Shown here piece by piece: positions 18,740 through 31,596 of a stretch of 64,000 nt of DNA. A program made the translations under genes and the position numbers. Each line of letters begins with the position of its first letter. The stretch's first letter is position 1. This DNA is from Polytrichum commune. Lineage: Eukaryota; Streptophyta; Polytrichopsida; Polytrichales; Polytrichaceae. The DNA is taken from NCBI GenBank assembly GCA_950295325.1, contig OX485809.1, forward strand, positions 31,744,001 to 31,808,000, in the 5' to 3' direction. The notes under the pieces were generated by a model, which searched no databases, was not told the origin of the DNA, and was given only the letters and a program-made list of their open reading frames with translations.

Positions 18740-19640
18740 ATAGATAAGGGACAATTGAACACCCTCAACGAATGAAGCATTGAAGTGCAAAGGTTGGGCT
18801 ATGTTGGCCACTGGTTTGCACAACCAAAGCAGATTCTAGATAGAGTGCCTCAAACCAGTGCACCCAAGTTGGGCTAAAATCTAACTTAAGCATCAACGCC
18901 CATAAAAACACCCAAGAAACTCTATCATAAGCCTTGTCAAAGTCTAGGAACAAAATGACCAATTTTTGTTGCGATTCCAAAGCCTAGGCCTTGGCTTTGT
19001 TCACCATGAAAATGCTGTCAAATATACAATGCCCCCAACACAAAGCTCAACTGAGACGGGAGGATCCAATTCTAGATATTTTACTTTCAAGCCACTAGCC
19101 AAAAGTTTTGCAAGAACCTTGTAGGTAGAGGTCAGCAAAGTAATTGACCGAAAGCTCTGCAAAAACCTTTAATCTCTTGACTTGGGAATGAGAATTACAA
19201 TGCCGGTATTGAGGATCTTAGGCAGAAGGCCAACTTCTAAAACATGGTGGGATAAAACCATAATGTCATCCTTGATGTCATCCCAAAGATCCTTAAAGCA
19301 TTTACAAGGAATGGATTCCATTCCAAGGGCCTTACCAAGAGGAAGGTGATTAACAACCTCATCTAATTCCTCCATCCGGGGCAGTGCAATCCATCTCTCA
19401 TTGTGTTCATCCGTAACTTTGCAAGGCAACAATTGCGAACAATATTCCCACATAATGTGAATGTTGGGAGACTACTTTGGGGCAGAATAAAGGGTTTGGT
19501 AAAACGTTTTGTCATGTTGCAACAAGTCTTCAAGATTTGTAAGAACATGATCAAAACGAGGTTCCTTAATGATCACTGGTGGTTTTCCAGATGAAATTAT
19601 TTCAAAAAAACCCAGCTTGCATTTATCAACCACGTGAGTC
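18740..19640 (-). pseudogene. LINE (L1-type) reverse transcriptase remnant
   Basis: Several minus-strand fragments are in LINE order. At 19169-19453 LGKALGMESIPCKCFKDLW and LPKILNTGIVILIPKS match RT fingers motifs. At 19021-19165 a decayed RPI-type segment is visible. At 18765-18980 VILFLDFDKAYDRVSW matches RT motif A. Stops and frameshifts separate the pieces, so it is dead. The large copia element inserted directly beside it. Confidence 0.85.
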
Positions 19641-19666
19641 CAATTACTGGCACACCAATGGAATTT

Positions 19667-19858
19667 TATTGGAAGATAGAGTTAGGTTGCAACGGTGACA
19701 TTGTCCCATATGGGTTGTCTACGCTGGTCCTAACCCATACATATAAATAAAGGCATAAGGGGAGGAGCTAATCACTCTCTCTATTGTATGCAATCCTTGT
19801 GTGTTGTGTTCTACCTTTCTACGCTGATGTCTTTGCTTTCTCCTCTCATTTCCCAATA
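19667..19858 (+). repeat. copia-2 5' LTR
   Basis: 192 bp, TATTGG...CCAATA, followed directly by the half-tRNA primer-binding site. About 90% like the copia-1 LTR. Confidence 0.95.
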
Positions 19859-19872
19859 GGTTATGGGCCCAC
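19859..19872 (+). other. copia-2 primer-binding site (half-tRNA type)
   Basis: GGTTATGGGCCCAC, the same as copia-1 at 264-277, complementary to the anticodon region of initiator tRNA-Met. Confidence 0.8.
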
Positions 19873-20114
19873 TTTGCTTTAGAGCTTAGAGATCAACTTA
19901 GGAGGAGGTAGGAGAGAGCCGGATCTGATCGGAGGCGATTTGGAGGTGTTTCAAGCTTTTGGTGGAGTTTTGGAGTTTTGGAGCACTTTTGGAGCGCCTT
20001 GGAGCATTCTTGGACACTTGGACCAGTGTGGAGGACACCTTAGGTTGAGGTTCATTGTATCTTGAGTGTTTACGTGAGATCGATTCGCATTTTGAGGGTT
20101 TGAGGTGATTAGAG

Positions 20115-20603
20115 TTCCAAAAGGCTTAGTTGTGGCTTTTTTATGGTTATATAGTTATTAAGCTTAGTTTTGGAGTGGAAAGGTGCTGACTTGAGAGATC
20201 CATCCATTTAAAACTAACTTGGAGGTGTTTTGAGTTCCAAAAGGCTTAGTTGTGGCTTTTTGATGGTTATGTAGTTATTTGGCTTAGTTTTGGAGTGGAA
20301 AGGTGCTGACTTGAGAGATCCATCCATTCAAAACTAACTTTGAGGTGTTTTGAGTTCCAAAAGGCTTAGTTGTGGCTTTTTGATGGTTATGTAGTTATTA
20401 AGCTTAGTTTTGGAGTGGAAAGGTGCTGACTTGAGAGATCCATCCATTCAAAACTAACTTTGAGGTGTTTTGAGTTCCAAAAGGCTTAGTTTTGGTTTTC
20501 TGATGGTTATGTAGTTATTTGGCTTAGTTTTGGAGTGGAAAGGTGCTGACTTGAGAGATCCATCCATTCTATGCTTACTTTGAGGTGTTTTGAGTTCCAA
20601 AAG
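20115..20603 (+). repeat. copia-2 leader 120-bp repeats, part 1
   Basis: Units start at 20115, 20235, 20355 and 20475, with a fifth at 20595 that is cut at 20603 by gypsy A. The array resumes at 27665. Confidence 0.93.
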
Positions 20604-21578
20604 TGTCGCGCACCTCTCCATGAGGAGTGCCCAAAACACCATGGGCACAAGGGGGACCCCGGAGTGACACCCGGGACTTGTGGCGCCATTGGTGAGAGGG
20701 CCCAAGTGATCCTAGTGTGGGTGAGGGCCCCGGGCGTTGGGAACGCCTCCCACCCACGGACACTAGGAGGCACAAGGGTAAGGCCATGAGCTATGCGTAG
20801 CTCATGGCGTGGTGATTCTAGAATGCTCAAGAACACCTCAATCGGAGGTGTGAGCTAGGAGTTATGGCCATTTGAGTGGGGCGCTGTCCCGGGACAGCGC
20901 CCTGGTACAGCAGTGCCTGGGAGTGATTCCCGGGACTGCCAAGCTTCAAACAGGCATAACTTCCTCACCACTTGCCCGAATGGGGCAAGTGAGGAGTCCA
21001 TCGGCATCTACGTGAAGCGTAGATGAGGATGGAGTGGTTGGTTGTTATGATCAGACATCATACAAGGAAGTTATGATGGTCTGAAGCTGTGGGGGCTTCT
21101 AGGCTCCAGCGGCTAAGGGAAAATGTCCACTTGGCCCCAACTCTTGGTAGAGAGACAAGAGGTTGGTTGACGGTGGGGTAGGGGCCCCGCATAGAGTCCT
21201 AGAGGCTTATATGGGTGAGGTGGTGTGGCCTCACCCACCCGAGGCCGAACGGCACGGCCTCCATGGGCTTTGGCCCATTGTGAGGCCATAGTTGCCTAGT
21301 ATGGTTCGGGTTGTTGTAGTGTTGCTCCGGCAACACGATGATCAACATAGGATTGGACTTCCATGGATGGAAGTCCACATCAAAGAAATGGGTTACCGAT
21401 TAAGGGGTGAGTCCCGAAATCAAAGTAGGAGGGTTGGTTCCCCTTCTATGAACTATATGGTCCGGGGTAAGAGGAGCTAACCATTAGCATGGCGGTATGC
21501 GAAGGGTTAGCGCTCGTAACCTTTGCTAGAAAGGAAAATTGGCAAGATTGTCAAGGGGGGCTAGCAAGGGTTGCGACA
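20604..21578 (+). repeat. gypsy A 5' LTR
   Basis: 975 bp. Contains the perfect palindrome centred on TCCCGGGA (near 20879-20901) and the CATGAGCTA/TAGCTCATG stem (near 20785). Confidence 0.95.
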
Positions 21579-21580
21579 CT

Positions 21581-21592
21581 TGGTATCAGAGC
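21581..21592 (+). other. gypsy A primer-binding site
   Basis: TGGTATCAGAGC, two bases after the LTR. Complementary to the CCA-bearing 3' end of initiator tRNA-Met, the usual plant gypsy and copia primer. Confidence 0.9.
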
Positions 21593-22255
21593 AGGGTTCC
21601 AATATTTTGAGCTAGCACTTTGAGGGAGACATGGCTATCAAACCTGAGGGTTATTATGGTGAGCCCGGGTTTTCCAAAAGGTTGTAAGGCTCAAATTGGA
21701 ACAAAGATCATGTGTAAATGGAATTTGGCCATACCATTAGTTCTAATGACAATGGTGGGCATGATGGTGGATTTAGTAAGGAAAATGGTGGAGTCCTTTG
21801 AAAGGGCTCCCGCACACCTCAAAAAAACATTTGGGGCCTAGAATACCGAATGCACCCAAAACCTTGGAGGGCATTAATGTTGGATTGAAATTCCAATTCG
21901 AAATGCTTGGAAGGTATTGATGTTGGAATGAATTTGGTGCTAATGAGGCACCCGGGGCCTCTTAAGGCCTATGTGCGCTATTCAAACGCACAAATGAAGG
22001 ATACACCTAAAATGGACGAGCTTTCTAAGAAATGCATCCTTTTAGGTGGGGTTTTAAAAGCAGGTGGTGGATGCCTTGTTTAAGTCCCTAAGGCCTCTTG
22101 AGGACATGGTGGGGACCATCAAGTTTGCAAGAGCATTGAAGCCGATGGTCCCAAAGAGAAGTTTGGCGGCGCATCACCACAAGTGGCTTTAGCCAAAGTA
22201 GGTCCCAAAGAAATGAGTGCAAATTGTTTGGTCCATTTTACTTAGGCAAAACATG

Positions 22256-22530
22256 TTGGAGCCGCGGACGGAATGTTGAAAGGTGGCTTTATGCTTCCAA
22301 AGCAAATCATACTTGTGCCGCGGACGGAATGTTGGGAGGTGGGTTTATCCTACCAAGGCAATTCATGTTTGTGCCGCGGACGGAGTGTGGGAAGGTGGCT
22401 TTGTGCTACCAAGGCAAAACATCTTTGTTTTGAGGACAAACTATTAGAAATTGGTTTTGTGGCACCAAACTAATTTGTCCCGCGGACAAAATGTTTAAAG
22501 TTGGCTTTGCGGACCAAGCCAAGCCAAGTT
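22256..22530 (+). repeat. ~56-bp repeats in gypsy A gag region
   Basis: Five diverged units of the type GCCGCGGACGGAATGTTGGG followed by AGGTGG.TTT. Copy B has about four (32262-32480). The unit-number difference suggests array slippage between family members. Confidence 0.75.
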
Positions 22531-22697
22531 GCCGAGGACCGAATGTAAGACGATGGCATTGTGGGCAAGGCTAGGAGCCTTAAGCCAAGGCCAAATCTTT
22601 TGTACCTTGAGGCTCAATGAATGGGAGAAATGTCTCATGTGTTGACAAAGAGGCTACCACTCCTTCTTGAGCCCAAAATTCACAAGGAAGTTGGGGC

Positions 22698-25600
22698 TTG
22701 CCGATTGATAGACCGGGCAAGCCCACCAAGGTGCGGTTTGGAAAGGGCGAACCGCATGAGACAAAGGAGGCCGCGATGCATGTAACCTTTGAATGTGGGA
22801 CATTGGATTTTTGTCAAAATTTCACACCATGTGAAATAGATGAAATGCATGTCATTGTGAAGGCCGCCTACGTTGAAACTCACATGATAGATGTGAGGTG
22901 CAAGCCGGTGAGCTTGCGGTGCATTATGATGTGTCATAATGGCAAAGAATTGAAGTTCAAATTGACAAGGACTCCTATGGTAGGAGGACCCAAGTTGAAT
23001 TTGGTCTTAATGGACCAAATGAAAAAAAGAAAGCATAATGGTCGTGGTTCAATTGGAGCAACTCCAAGGAACGTATGGGGAGGCTAGGAAAGATGGGCCT
23101 CCTCCAAACAACATTGGTGTGATGTTGGTGAGATACAATGATATATTCACCAATGTGTTGCCTAAAAAGTTACCGCCAAGGAGTGAAAAATAACTTTGTT
23201 CAACGAGAGATTGAGTTCTTGAGGTATGTGGTGACAAAGGGAGTTGGTGGACGAACATGAAGAATGTCAAGGCAATCCAAAAGGATAATTGGCCCTTCAT
23301 TCAAAAATGGCTTAGGTCATTTGTTGGCCTAGCCAATTACTCCCACCACTTCATTCGAGAATTTTCTAAGGTTGCTAGGACCTTATTCAACTTATTGAGG
23401 AAAATGGCTATCCCAAGAGTGGGATGAGCCTTGTCACCAAGCCTTTGGGGAGCTCAAAAACAAGTTCTCTTCGCCGCCCGTGCTTAAGTTCGCGGACTTT
23501 GACAAACCTTTTGAGGTGCATACGGGGGCGGGTGACTTTACCATTGGCGGATGTTGATCCAAGATGGATGCCCATTGCATATGGGAGCATTAAGCTTAAA
23601 GGTTGTCAAACCTTCTGCGACTTGTGAAAGAAATGGCTATCTCAAGAGTGGGATGAGCCTTGCCCCAAAGTCTTTGGGGAGGTTAATACAAAGTTGTCTT
23701 TGCCACCCGTGTTCAAGTTCGCGGAGCTTGACAAACCTTTTGAGGTGCATACGGGGGGGTGAGTAACTTTGCCATTGGCGGATGGTTAATGTAAGATGGA
23801 TGGCCATTGCATATGAGAGCGTTAAGCTTGATGGTTATCCGACCTTATCCGACTTGTGGAAGAAATGGCTATCCCAAGAGTGGGATGAGCCTTGCCACCA
23901 AGTCTTTGGGGAGCTTGAGAGCAAGTTCTCTTAGACGCCCGTGCTCAAGTTCACGGACCTTGACAAACCTTTTGAGGTGCATACGGGGGTGAATGACTTT
24001 GCCAATGGCGGATTGTTGATGTAAGATGGATGGCCATTGCATATGGGAGCATGAAACTCGATGGTTGTCAAAGAAGACAACCAACTCATGCCAAACAACT
24101 TCTTTGCCGTAGTGCATTGCTTGAAAATGTGGCGACACTATTTGGGATCGCACAAAGCAAAGGTCTACATGGGCAATGTGTCCTAAAAGAATTTTGACAT
24201 TCAAGCGCAAGTGAGCGCCAAGTCATTGCGGTGGCATGATAGTTTGGCGCTTATGAACGTGGATTTGATCCACAAACCGGACCGTGGAAATGTGGTGCCG
24301 GATGCGCAAAGTAGACCGGAAGAGTTCCAAGCAATGAGAACCATCCAAACCTTGTGGCTAATGTGTGCCGGCGAAGGAAACTTGTAATGCAAGATACGGG
24401 AGGGGCAAATTAACTACCCCAAAGCACAAAGGCTTTTAGGTGAGCTTCGCAAGAGCAATGTGCTCAAAGAGGTTAAGTTGGTGGACGGATTGTTCAAGTG
24501 CAAGCAAAGTTGGGTGTATGTGCCACAAGGCAAGTTGAGGCTATCGGTTTTGAAGGAGGAATATGATAGTCCTATTGTCGGCCATAAAGGAGAAAGAAAC
24601 AACCGCCATAGAATGGTGTCAAAGAGGTACAATTGCGGGTGCATAAAAGAGGATATAATCCACTTTGTGAAGGCGTGAATAAAGTGCCAAGTGAACCGAG
24701 CCTCTTACCAAAAGCAAGGCGGTTTCTTGCAACCGTTGCCTATCCCGTCGGCACCATGGCATAGTATGTGCATGGACTTGATCACAAGTTTGCCGGAGTC
24801 ACATGGGTATGATGCCATCTTGTTGATGGTAGAGCGGTTTGCCAAGTTGGCACACATGGTGCCGATTGTGGGAACCGCCACCGCGTTGGAGACCGCATAG
24901 CCTTTTCTCAAAGGATGGTTGAGGCACCACGGGTTGCCAAGAGTGATTGTGTGGGATCAAGATCCAAAGTTCACAAGTGCATTTTCAATGCATTTCTCTA
25001 AGGAGGTCGGAATGAAACTAAGGTTTAGCACGACCTTGCATTCCCAAATGAATGGGAAATCGGAGCGTGTGAATGGAGTCTTGAAGCAATACTTGAGGAA
25101 CTTGGTGGGGGCGGACCAAGGAGATTGGGCGGACTATGTGGGTCGAGCGGAGTGTAATTGCAATGTAGCCACGCACTTGGCTACCAAGGGGTGGTCTTTG
25201 GTGGTGGCTTATGGAGTGGATGCGCTCCAACCTATTAACCTAGCTCTCGAGGGGGCACATTCAACACTAGAGTTCAACCAAGATGGTGAGGATTTGGCCA
25301 AGGATGGTGAACAAGTCTTGGAGATGACCAAGTTGTTGGTGGAGAAAGCACGAAGGTGGTACGAAGTGCGAATCAATGCCGGAAGACGCGAAGTGGAGAA
25401 TGAGGTGGGCCAAAAGGTGTTGTTGAATGTGAACAACTTCACTTACCCGAAAGGCCTCACTCCAAAGTTTATGTCCAAAATTGGAGCTCCGTTTGCCATT
25501 GTCGAACAAGTGTTCAAGGACATGTATAAGTTGGAATTACCGCCCGAGATCAAAGTGCATCCCATATTTCATGTCTCATTCCTAAAGTCATTTAAGGACG

Positions 25601-25870
25601 ACCCCTTGTGGCCCGATCACAAGCAAGTGATTAGGCCACCTCCCGACCTTGTGGACAACATTTGGAACATGAGGTAGGAGGGCATCCTCAAGTGTAGGAA
25701 GCCCAAGTGAAAAGGAAAAAAAATGTACAAAGGACTACTTGGTGAAATGGTGTGGATACCATGAGAAAGAAGCCGTTTGGGTAGCGGCAAGAGACATGGT
25801 AACCACCAATGAATTGGTGAAGCACTTTGAAGAAACTAAGGCTAAGGATTCCAATAAAATGAAGCGTAGG
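22698..25870 (+). pseudogene. gypsy A pol remnant: protease region, RT thumb, RNase H, integrase, chromodomain
   Basis: Readable pieces in order: a protease-like and linker segment (22698-23190); then directly the RT thumb (FVGLANY..HFI.EFSK, about 23310-23370); RNase H (DKPFEVHTGA, from about 23500); RNase H end (KPDRGNVVPDA, 24270); the integrase zinc region; integrase core with MDLI, WDQDPKFTS and SERVNG (24770-25075); VHPIFHVSFLKSF (25553); chromodomain YLVKW.GY (about 25735). The RT palm with its YxDD box is absent between 23190 and 23240. In-frame stops occur in every segment. The longest open piece (24919-25677) covers integrase. Confidence 0.85.
23402..24080 (+). repeat. Triplicated ~230-bp RNase H segment (gypsy A)
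   Basis: Three units start at 23402, 23631 and 23863, each AAATGGCTATCCCAAGAGTG (spacing 229 and 232 bases). Each covers the RT-RNase H boundary (WDEPCHQ.FGELK...FEVHTG). The same triplication is in copy B. Confidence 0.88.
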
Positions 25871-26689
25871 CATTGATGAGGACATCAATCTCCTTTAGTG
25901 GGGGAGAGACGCTAGAAGCACACTTAGCTTCGAGGCTAATTACTCCACAACATGAACTTGTTCTTTGGCTTGAGGGAATAAAGTCCAAACTTTAGTGGTG
26001 CAAAGAGGAAAGTATGAGATGAGGTCCTAGTCTTGTACTTGTGCTTGGTTAATGGAAGAGGGGGAATAGATATGCCAAACTAGGTTGGGTAAGCCGAGTA
26101 ATTGGGGGCCATGGCTTGGAAAGGCCTTGGATAAAACCAAGAAACTTCTTAGCCGTGGGCTTGTCCGGGCGGGGGCAAGGTGATGGCGTGTGCTCATAAA
26201 AGTGCTACCCGCGACCTAACGAGAGTTGGCGCATGGGAGTCATGAACCCATGTCTCGAAAGAGCAAAGTGGGAACCGAGTCGGGCGGGACTTGGCATCAC
26301 CCCCGTGCGATCGAGGCGTGGCTTAACAATGGAAAGCCATCTCGGAGTTGCAACCGAGACAACTTAGTGGAAGCCTTGAGGTCTCGCCTAGAAGTGTCAT
26401 GTTAGGCTAGTGGAAGCCTAACGGGGGAGGCCCCAAAGGAGGGGCAACCCAAGTGAGTCTCAAAGTAGGTGGGTCTATTGTAGGTTAGGTCCTTGGAGGA
26501 GTTCCAAGGTCGCTAACGGACCACCTAGTAACGACACCTTTGGGACTATGCCAAATTTGAAGATGCATTGTGGGGGTCGCGCCCTAAGGTAAACACAATG
26601 CCGCACCATAGAGGATGGCAACTTGAGAATTGGTGTGCCGACTACGAGTATAGTCGATGAGGGCATCGACTCCGTTTGGTGGGGGTGAG

Positions 26690-27664
26690 TGTCGCGCACC
26701 TCTCCATGAGGAGTGCCCAAAACACCATGGGCACAAGGGGGACCCCGGAGTGACACCCGGGACTTGTGGCGCCATTGGTGAGAGGGCCCAAGTGATCCTA
26801 GTGTGGGTGAGGGCCCCGGGCGTTGGGAACGCCTCCCACCCACGGACACTAGGAGGCACAAGGGTAAGGCCATGAGCTATGCGTAGCTCATGGCGTGGTG
26901 ATTCTAGAATGCTCAAGAACACCTCAATCGGAGGTGTGAGCTAGGAGTTATGGCCATTTGAGTGGGGCGCTGTCCCGGGACAGCGCCCTGGTACAGCAGT
27001 GCCTGGGAGTGATTCCCGGGACTGCCAAGCTTCAAACAGGCATAACTTCCTCACCACTTGCCCGAATGGGGCAAGTGAGGAGTCCATCGGCATCTACGTG
27101 AAGCGTAGATGAGGATGGAGTGGTTGGTTGTTATGATCAGACATCATACAAGGAAGTTATGATGGTCTGAAGCTGTGGGGGCTTCTAGGCTCCAGCGGCT
27201 AAGGGAAAATGTCCACTTGGCCCCAACTCTTGGTAGAGAGACAAGAGGTTGGTTGACGGTGGGGTAGGGGCCCCGCATAGAGTCCTAGAGGCTTATATGG
27301 GTGAGGTGGTGTGGCCTCACCCACCCGAGGCCGAACGGCACGGCCTCCATGGGCTTTGGCCCATTGTGAGGCCATAGTTGCCTAGTATGGTTCGGGTTGT
27401 TGTAGTGTTGCTCCGGCAACACGATGATCAACATAGGATTGGACTTCCATGGATGGAAGTCCACATCAAAGAAATGGGTTACCGATTAAGGGGTGAGTCC
27501 CGAAATCAAAGTAGGAGGGTTGGTTCCCCTTCTATGAACTATATGGTCCGGGGTAAGAGGAGCTAACCATTAGCATGGCGGTATGCGAAGGGTTAGCGCT
27601 CGTAACCTTTGCTAGAAAGGAAAATTGGCAAGATTGTCAAGGGGGGCTAGCAAGGGTTGCGACA
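26690..27664 (+). repeat. gypsy A 3' LTR
   Basis: 975 bp, apparently identical to 20604-21578, preceded by purine tract GGTGGGGGTGAG and followed by target duplicate AAAAG. Confidence 0.95.
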
Positions 27665-28110
27665 AAAAGGCTTAGTTGTGGCTTTTTGATGGTTATGTAG
27701 TTATTACGCTTAGTTTTGGAGTGGAGAGGTGCTGACTTGAGAGATCCATCCATTCAAAACTTACTTTGAGGTGTTTTGAGTTCCAAAAGGTTTAGTTGTG
27801 GCTTTTTGATGGTTATGTAGTTATTAAGCTTAGTTTTGGAGTGGAGAGGTGCTGACTTGAGAGATCCATCCATTCAAAACTTACTTTGAGGTGTTTTGAG
27901 TTCCAAAAGGCTTAGTTGTGGCTTTTTGATGGTTATGTAGTTATTTGGCTTAGTTTTGGAGTGGAGAGGTGCTGACTTGAGAGATCCATCCATTCAAAAC
28001 TAACTTTGAGGTGTTTTGAGTTCCAAAAGGCTTAGTTGTGGCTTTTTGATGGTTATCTAGTTATTTGGCTTAGTTTCGGAGTGGAAAGGTGCTGACTTGA
28101 GTGTGTGAGA
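27665..28110 (+). repeat. copia-2 leader 120-bp repeats, part 2
   Basis: Completes the interrupted fifth unit, then three more units (27781, 27901, 28021), the last merging into the pre-gag leader. In total eight units against three in copia-1. Confidence 0.93.
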
Positions 28111-28216
28111 ACCTTGAATTAATTCCAAAGTTTAAAATCAAATTCTAAATTTTTTCGAGGGTTTTTTAGCCCTCGTGGCACATTAAGTGAGTGGGAGCTT
28201 GCATTTGAGTTGCAAA

Positions 28217-30609
28217 ATGGCTTCTAGTGAGGGCGATGGCCACATCACGCTCGACAAGTTTGGCGGCGACAACTTCAACCTCTACAAGTTCAAGTTGGAG
28301 ATGGTGATGTCCACCAAAGACCTTTGGGAGATCGTGGAGGGTTCGGAGTTGCCGCCACCGTCCACGGCGAGCGACGAGGTCAAGAAGGCGTACGAGCGTC
28401 GATGCAAGAAAGCCTTCGCCATCATTGCCACGAGCTTGGTGGACAAGGAGTTGGCGCACATCAAAGGGTGTAAAGGACCGGCGGAAGCGTGGAAGACGTT
28501 GTGCAACATCCACGAAACCAAAAGCTTGTCCAACATCTTGTTCATTAGGCGGAAGTTTTTCACCATCAAGATGGACGAAGGCGCCGACATCCTCGACCAC
28601 ATCAACAAGGTAAAATCTCTCGCCGACCAACTCACATGCTTGGAGGTGCCAATGAAGGAGGAGGATGTGGTCATGACCTTGCTCGATAGCCTACCGCCTT
28701 CATTCGACCATTTGATCACGGCGTTGGAGACGCGCCCCATGAAGGAGCTCACGTTGGATTTCATCACCGCACGTCTCATGCACGAGGTGTCCAAGAGGAA
28801 GGAGAAGGAGCCTCAAGGAGACGATGCGGCCATGTTGTCCCGCCAACCTCGCACGTTCGACAACAACGAGAGGCGAGGTGACGGCCCGAGGTGCTACAAT
28901 TATGGTAAGTTGGGCCACCTCGCTCACAATTGTCGATTGAAACGTAAGGTGAATGCCAACGTCACGAGGTCGAGCGATGATTTTGCATTTGTTGTGAGAG
29001 ATGGGGCGTCTAAAACCTCCACCACTAGATGGATAGTTGATTCGGGGGCCTCGAACCACATGACACCGCATAAGCAATTTTTCGACACGTACGAATCCAT
29101 TTCGGGCCGTAAAGTGTTTATGGGTGACAATGGCATCGTAGAGGTCCTAGGCAAAGGCTCCATCCTAGTGGAAACACGTGTGAAGGGTCGTGCACGGAGC
29201 ATTAGAATGCACGACGTGCTTCACGTGCCCGACTTGCATTCCAACTTGCTTTCGGTGAACAAACTCATATCGCGGGGTTTGAAAGTGCATTTCAACTCGT
29301 TGGGATGCGTGGTGAGGGCGAGCAACGGCGAGATGTTGGCCGTGGCGTCGTTGGAGTCCAATTTGTACCAATTGGATACGAAGGTGATGCATGAGGCCGA
29401 AACGAGTTCTTTGGCGCATTCGGAGGCCAACTCGCATCCTTTGGAGCTTTGGCACAAGAGGTTGGGGCATCTCAACGCCAATAGCGTGAAATCGCTCCAA
29501 ACCATGGTGAGCGGCATGGACGTGCAAACGGTGCCCAACGACGTGCATTCGTTCGTGTGCGAAGGATGCGTCCAAGGCAAGCAAGCGAGGCGTCCGTTTC
29601 CCACGGAGGGAGGCACCCGCGCCACCAAGATCTTGGAGCTCGTGCATTCCGACGTGTGCGGGCCGATGAAAACGCCGTCCATCGAAGGGGCAAGGTATTT
29701 TCTCACCTTCATTGACGATTTTTCGCGCAAGATTTGGATGTATGTGCTCAAATCCAAGAGCGAGGTGTTGGCAAGGTTCAAAGAATGGAAAACCTTGGTG
29801 GAGAGGCAATCGGAACACGTAGTGAAGGTCCTTAGGACGGATAACGGTGGGGAATACATTTCTAAGGCATTCGATGATTTTTTAAGCAAACATGGCATCG
29901 CACGCCAAAATTCTTCACCTTACACACCGCAACAAAACGGGGTGGCCGAACGGGCCAATCGCACCATCGTGGAGATGGCGCGGTCCATGATTCATGCCCA
30001 ACGCCTCGGCCACGAATTTTGGGCGGAGGCGGTGTGCAATGCGGTGTACGTGCGCAACCGGTGTCCCACCAAGGCCGTGGAAGGTAAGACGCCCGAGGAA
30101 GCGTGGAGCGGGAGGATGCCGCACGTCTCGCACATGCGCGTGTTCGGTTGCGTGGCTTATGCGAAGGTGCCGGATCAAAGGCGAACGAAGTTGGACGCGA
30201 AGGGCGTCAAGTGTTTATTCCTCGGATATTGCGAAGGCACGAAGGCATACCGGCTCATTTGCTTGGAGACGAAGAAAATCATCAAGAGTCCGGACGTGGT
30301 GTTTTTCGAGGACAAAACGCATTTGGAGGATTGTCCAAGTGTGAGCATTGACGAAACACCGGCGGTCAAGGTGGACATATCCGCCAAATCGGACGTGGAC
30401 GAGTCGGAGGCCAACGGCGACGATCCTTTGGAGGACCTCGACATCGAGGAGGAGGATGCGGAGGCCAACATTCCGGCCACGAAATCCACTCGTGGCACGG
30501 AGGCATCGAAACTTGACAACGGTAAGAAACCCGCAATCAAAGCACCTCCACCACCGCAACATAGCAATGAAACCATGGGCCATTCTAGGTATCCGGATAG
30601 GGCACGCAA
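28217..30609 (+). pseudogene. copia-2 gag-pol, part 1 (Gag, protease, integrase)
   Basis: ATG in AAAATGG context. Collinear with copia-1 through Gag, zinc knuckle, protease (VDSGAS), pre-integrase and integrase, up to the linker before RT where gypsy B interrupts it at 30609. The zinc knuckle has lost its second Cys: CYNY instead of CYNC (TAT at 28901-28903). That would weaken RNA binding even without the insertion. Integrase catalytic residues are still present. Confidence 0.92.
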
Positions 30610-31582
30610 TGTCGCGCACCTCTCCATGAGGAGTGCCCGAAACACCATGGGCACAAGGGGGACCCCGGAGTGACACCCGGGACTTGTGGCGCCGTTGGTG
30701 AGAGGGCCCAAGTGATCCTAGTGTGGGTGAGGGCCCCGGGCGTTGGGAACGCCTCCCACCCACGGAGACTAGGAGGCATGAGGGTAAGGCCATGAGCTAT
30801 GCGTAGCTCATGGCGTGGTGATTCTAGAATGCTCAAGATCACCTCAATCGGAGGTGTGAGCTAGGAGTTATGGCCATTTGAGTGGGGCGCTGTCCCGGGA
30901 CAGCGCCCTGGTGCAGCAGTGCCTGGGAGTGATTCCCGGGACTGCCAAGGTTCAAACAGGCATAACTTCCTCAAGACTTGCCTGAATGGGGCAAGTGAGG
31001 AGTCCATCGGCATCTACGTGAAGCGTAGATGAAGATAGAGTGGTCGCGTGTAAGCATCAGACATTGTACAAGGAAGTTATGATGGTCTGAAGCTGCTGGG
31101 GGGTTCTAGGCCCAGCGGCTAAGGGAAAGTGTCCACTTGGCCCCAACTCTTGGTAGAGAGACAAGAGGTTGGTTGACGGTGGGGTAGGGGCCCCGCGTAG
31201 AGTCCTAGAGGCTTATATGGGTGAGGTGGTGTGGCCTCACCCACCCGAGGCCGAACGGCACGGCCTCCATGGGCATTGGCCCAATGTGAGGCCATAGTTG
31301 CCTAGTATGCTTCGGGTTGTTGTAGTGTTGCTTCGGCAACGCGATGATCAACATGGGATTGGACTTCCATGAATGGAAGTCCACATCTAGGAATGGGTTA
31401 CCGATTAAGGGGTGAGTCCCGAAAGCAAAGTAGGAGGGTTGGTTCCCTCCTATGAGCTATATGGTCCGGGGTAAGAGGAGCTAACCATTAGCATGGCGGT
31501 ATGCGAAGGGTTAGCACTCGTAACCTTTGCTAGAATTGAAAATTGGCAAGATTGTCAAGGGGGGCTAGCAAGGGTTGCGACA
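30610..31582 (+). repeat. gypsy B 5' LTR
   Basis: 973 bp, TGTCGC...GCGACA. Primer-binding site follows at 31585-31596. Confidence 0.95.
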
Positions 31583-31584
31583 CT

Positions 31585-31596
31585 TGGTATCAGAGC
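31585..31596 (+). other. gypsy B primer-binding site
   Basis: TGGTATCAGAGC, complementary to the 3' end of initiator tRNA-Met. Confidence 0.9.

Larger units (their letters stand above)
20604..27664 (+). mobile_element. Ty3/gypsy chromovirus copy A (non-autonomous)
   Basis: 7061 bp with two 975-bp LTRs (TGTCGC...GCGACA) that look identical and the perfect target duplicate AAAAG (20599-20603, 27665-27669). The primer-binding site is TGGTATCAGAGC. The internal region still shows protease-region, RNase H, integrase and chromodomain traces in that order, but with many stops, a missing RT core and a triplicated segment. Perfect LTRs with a wrecked interior mean it was copied by proteins supplied by another element. 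Confidence 0.96.

Noticed and set aside
23402-24080. CRISPR-like or satellite array
   Set aside because: The units are repeated pieces of the gypsy RNase H coding region, not spacers and repeats.
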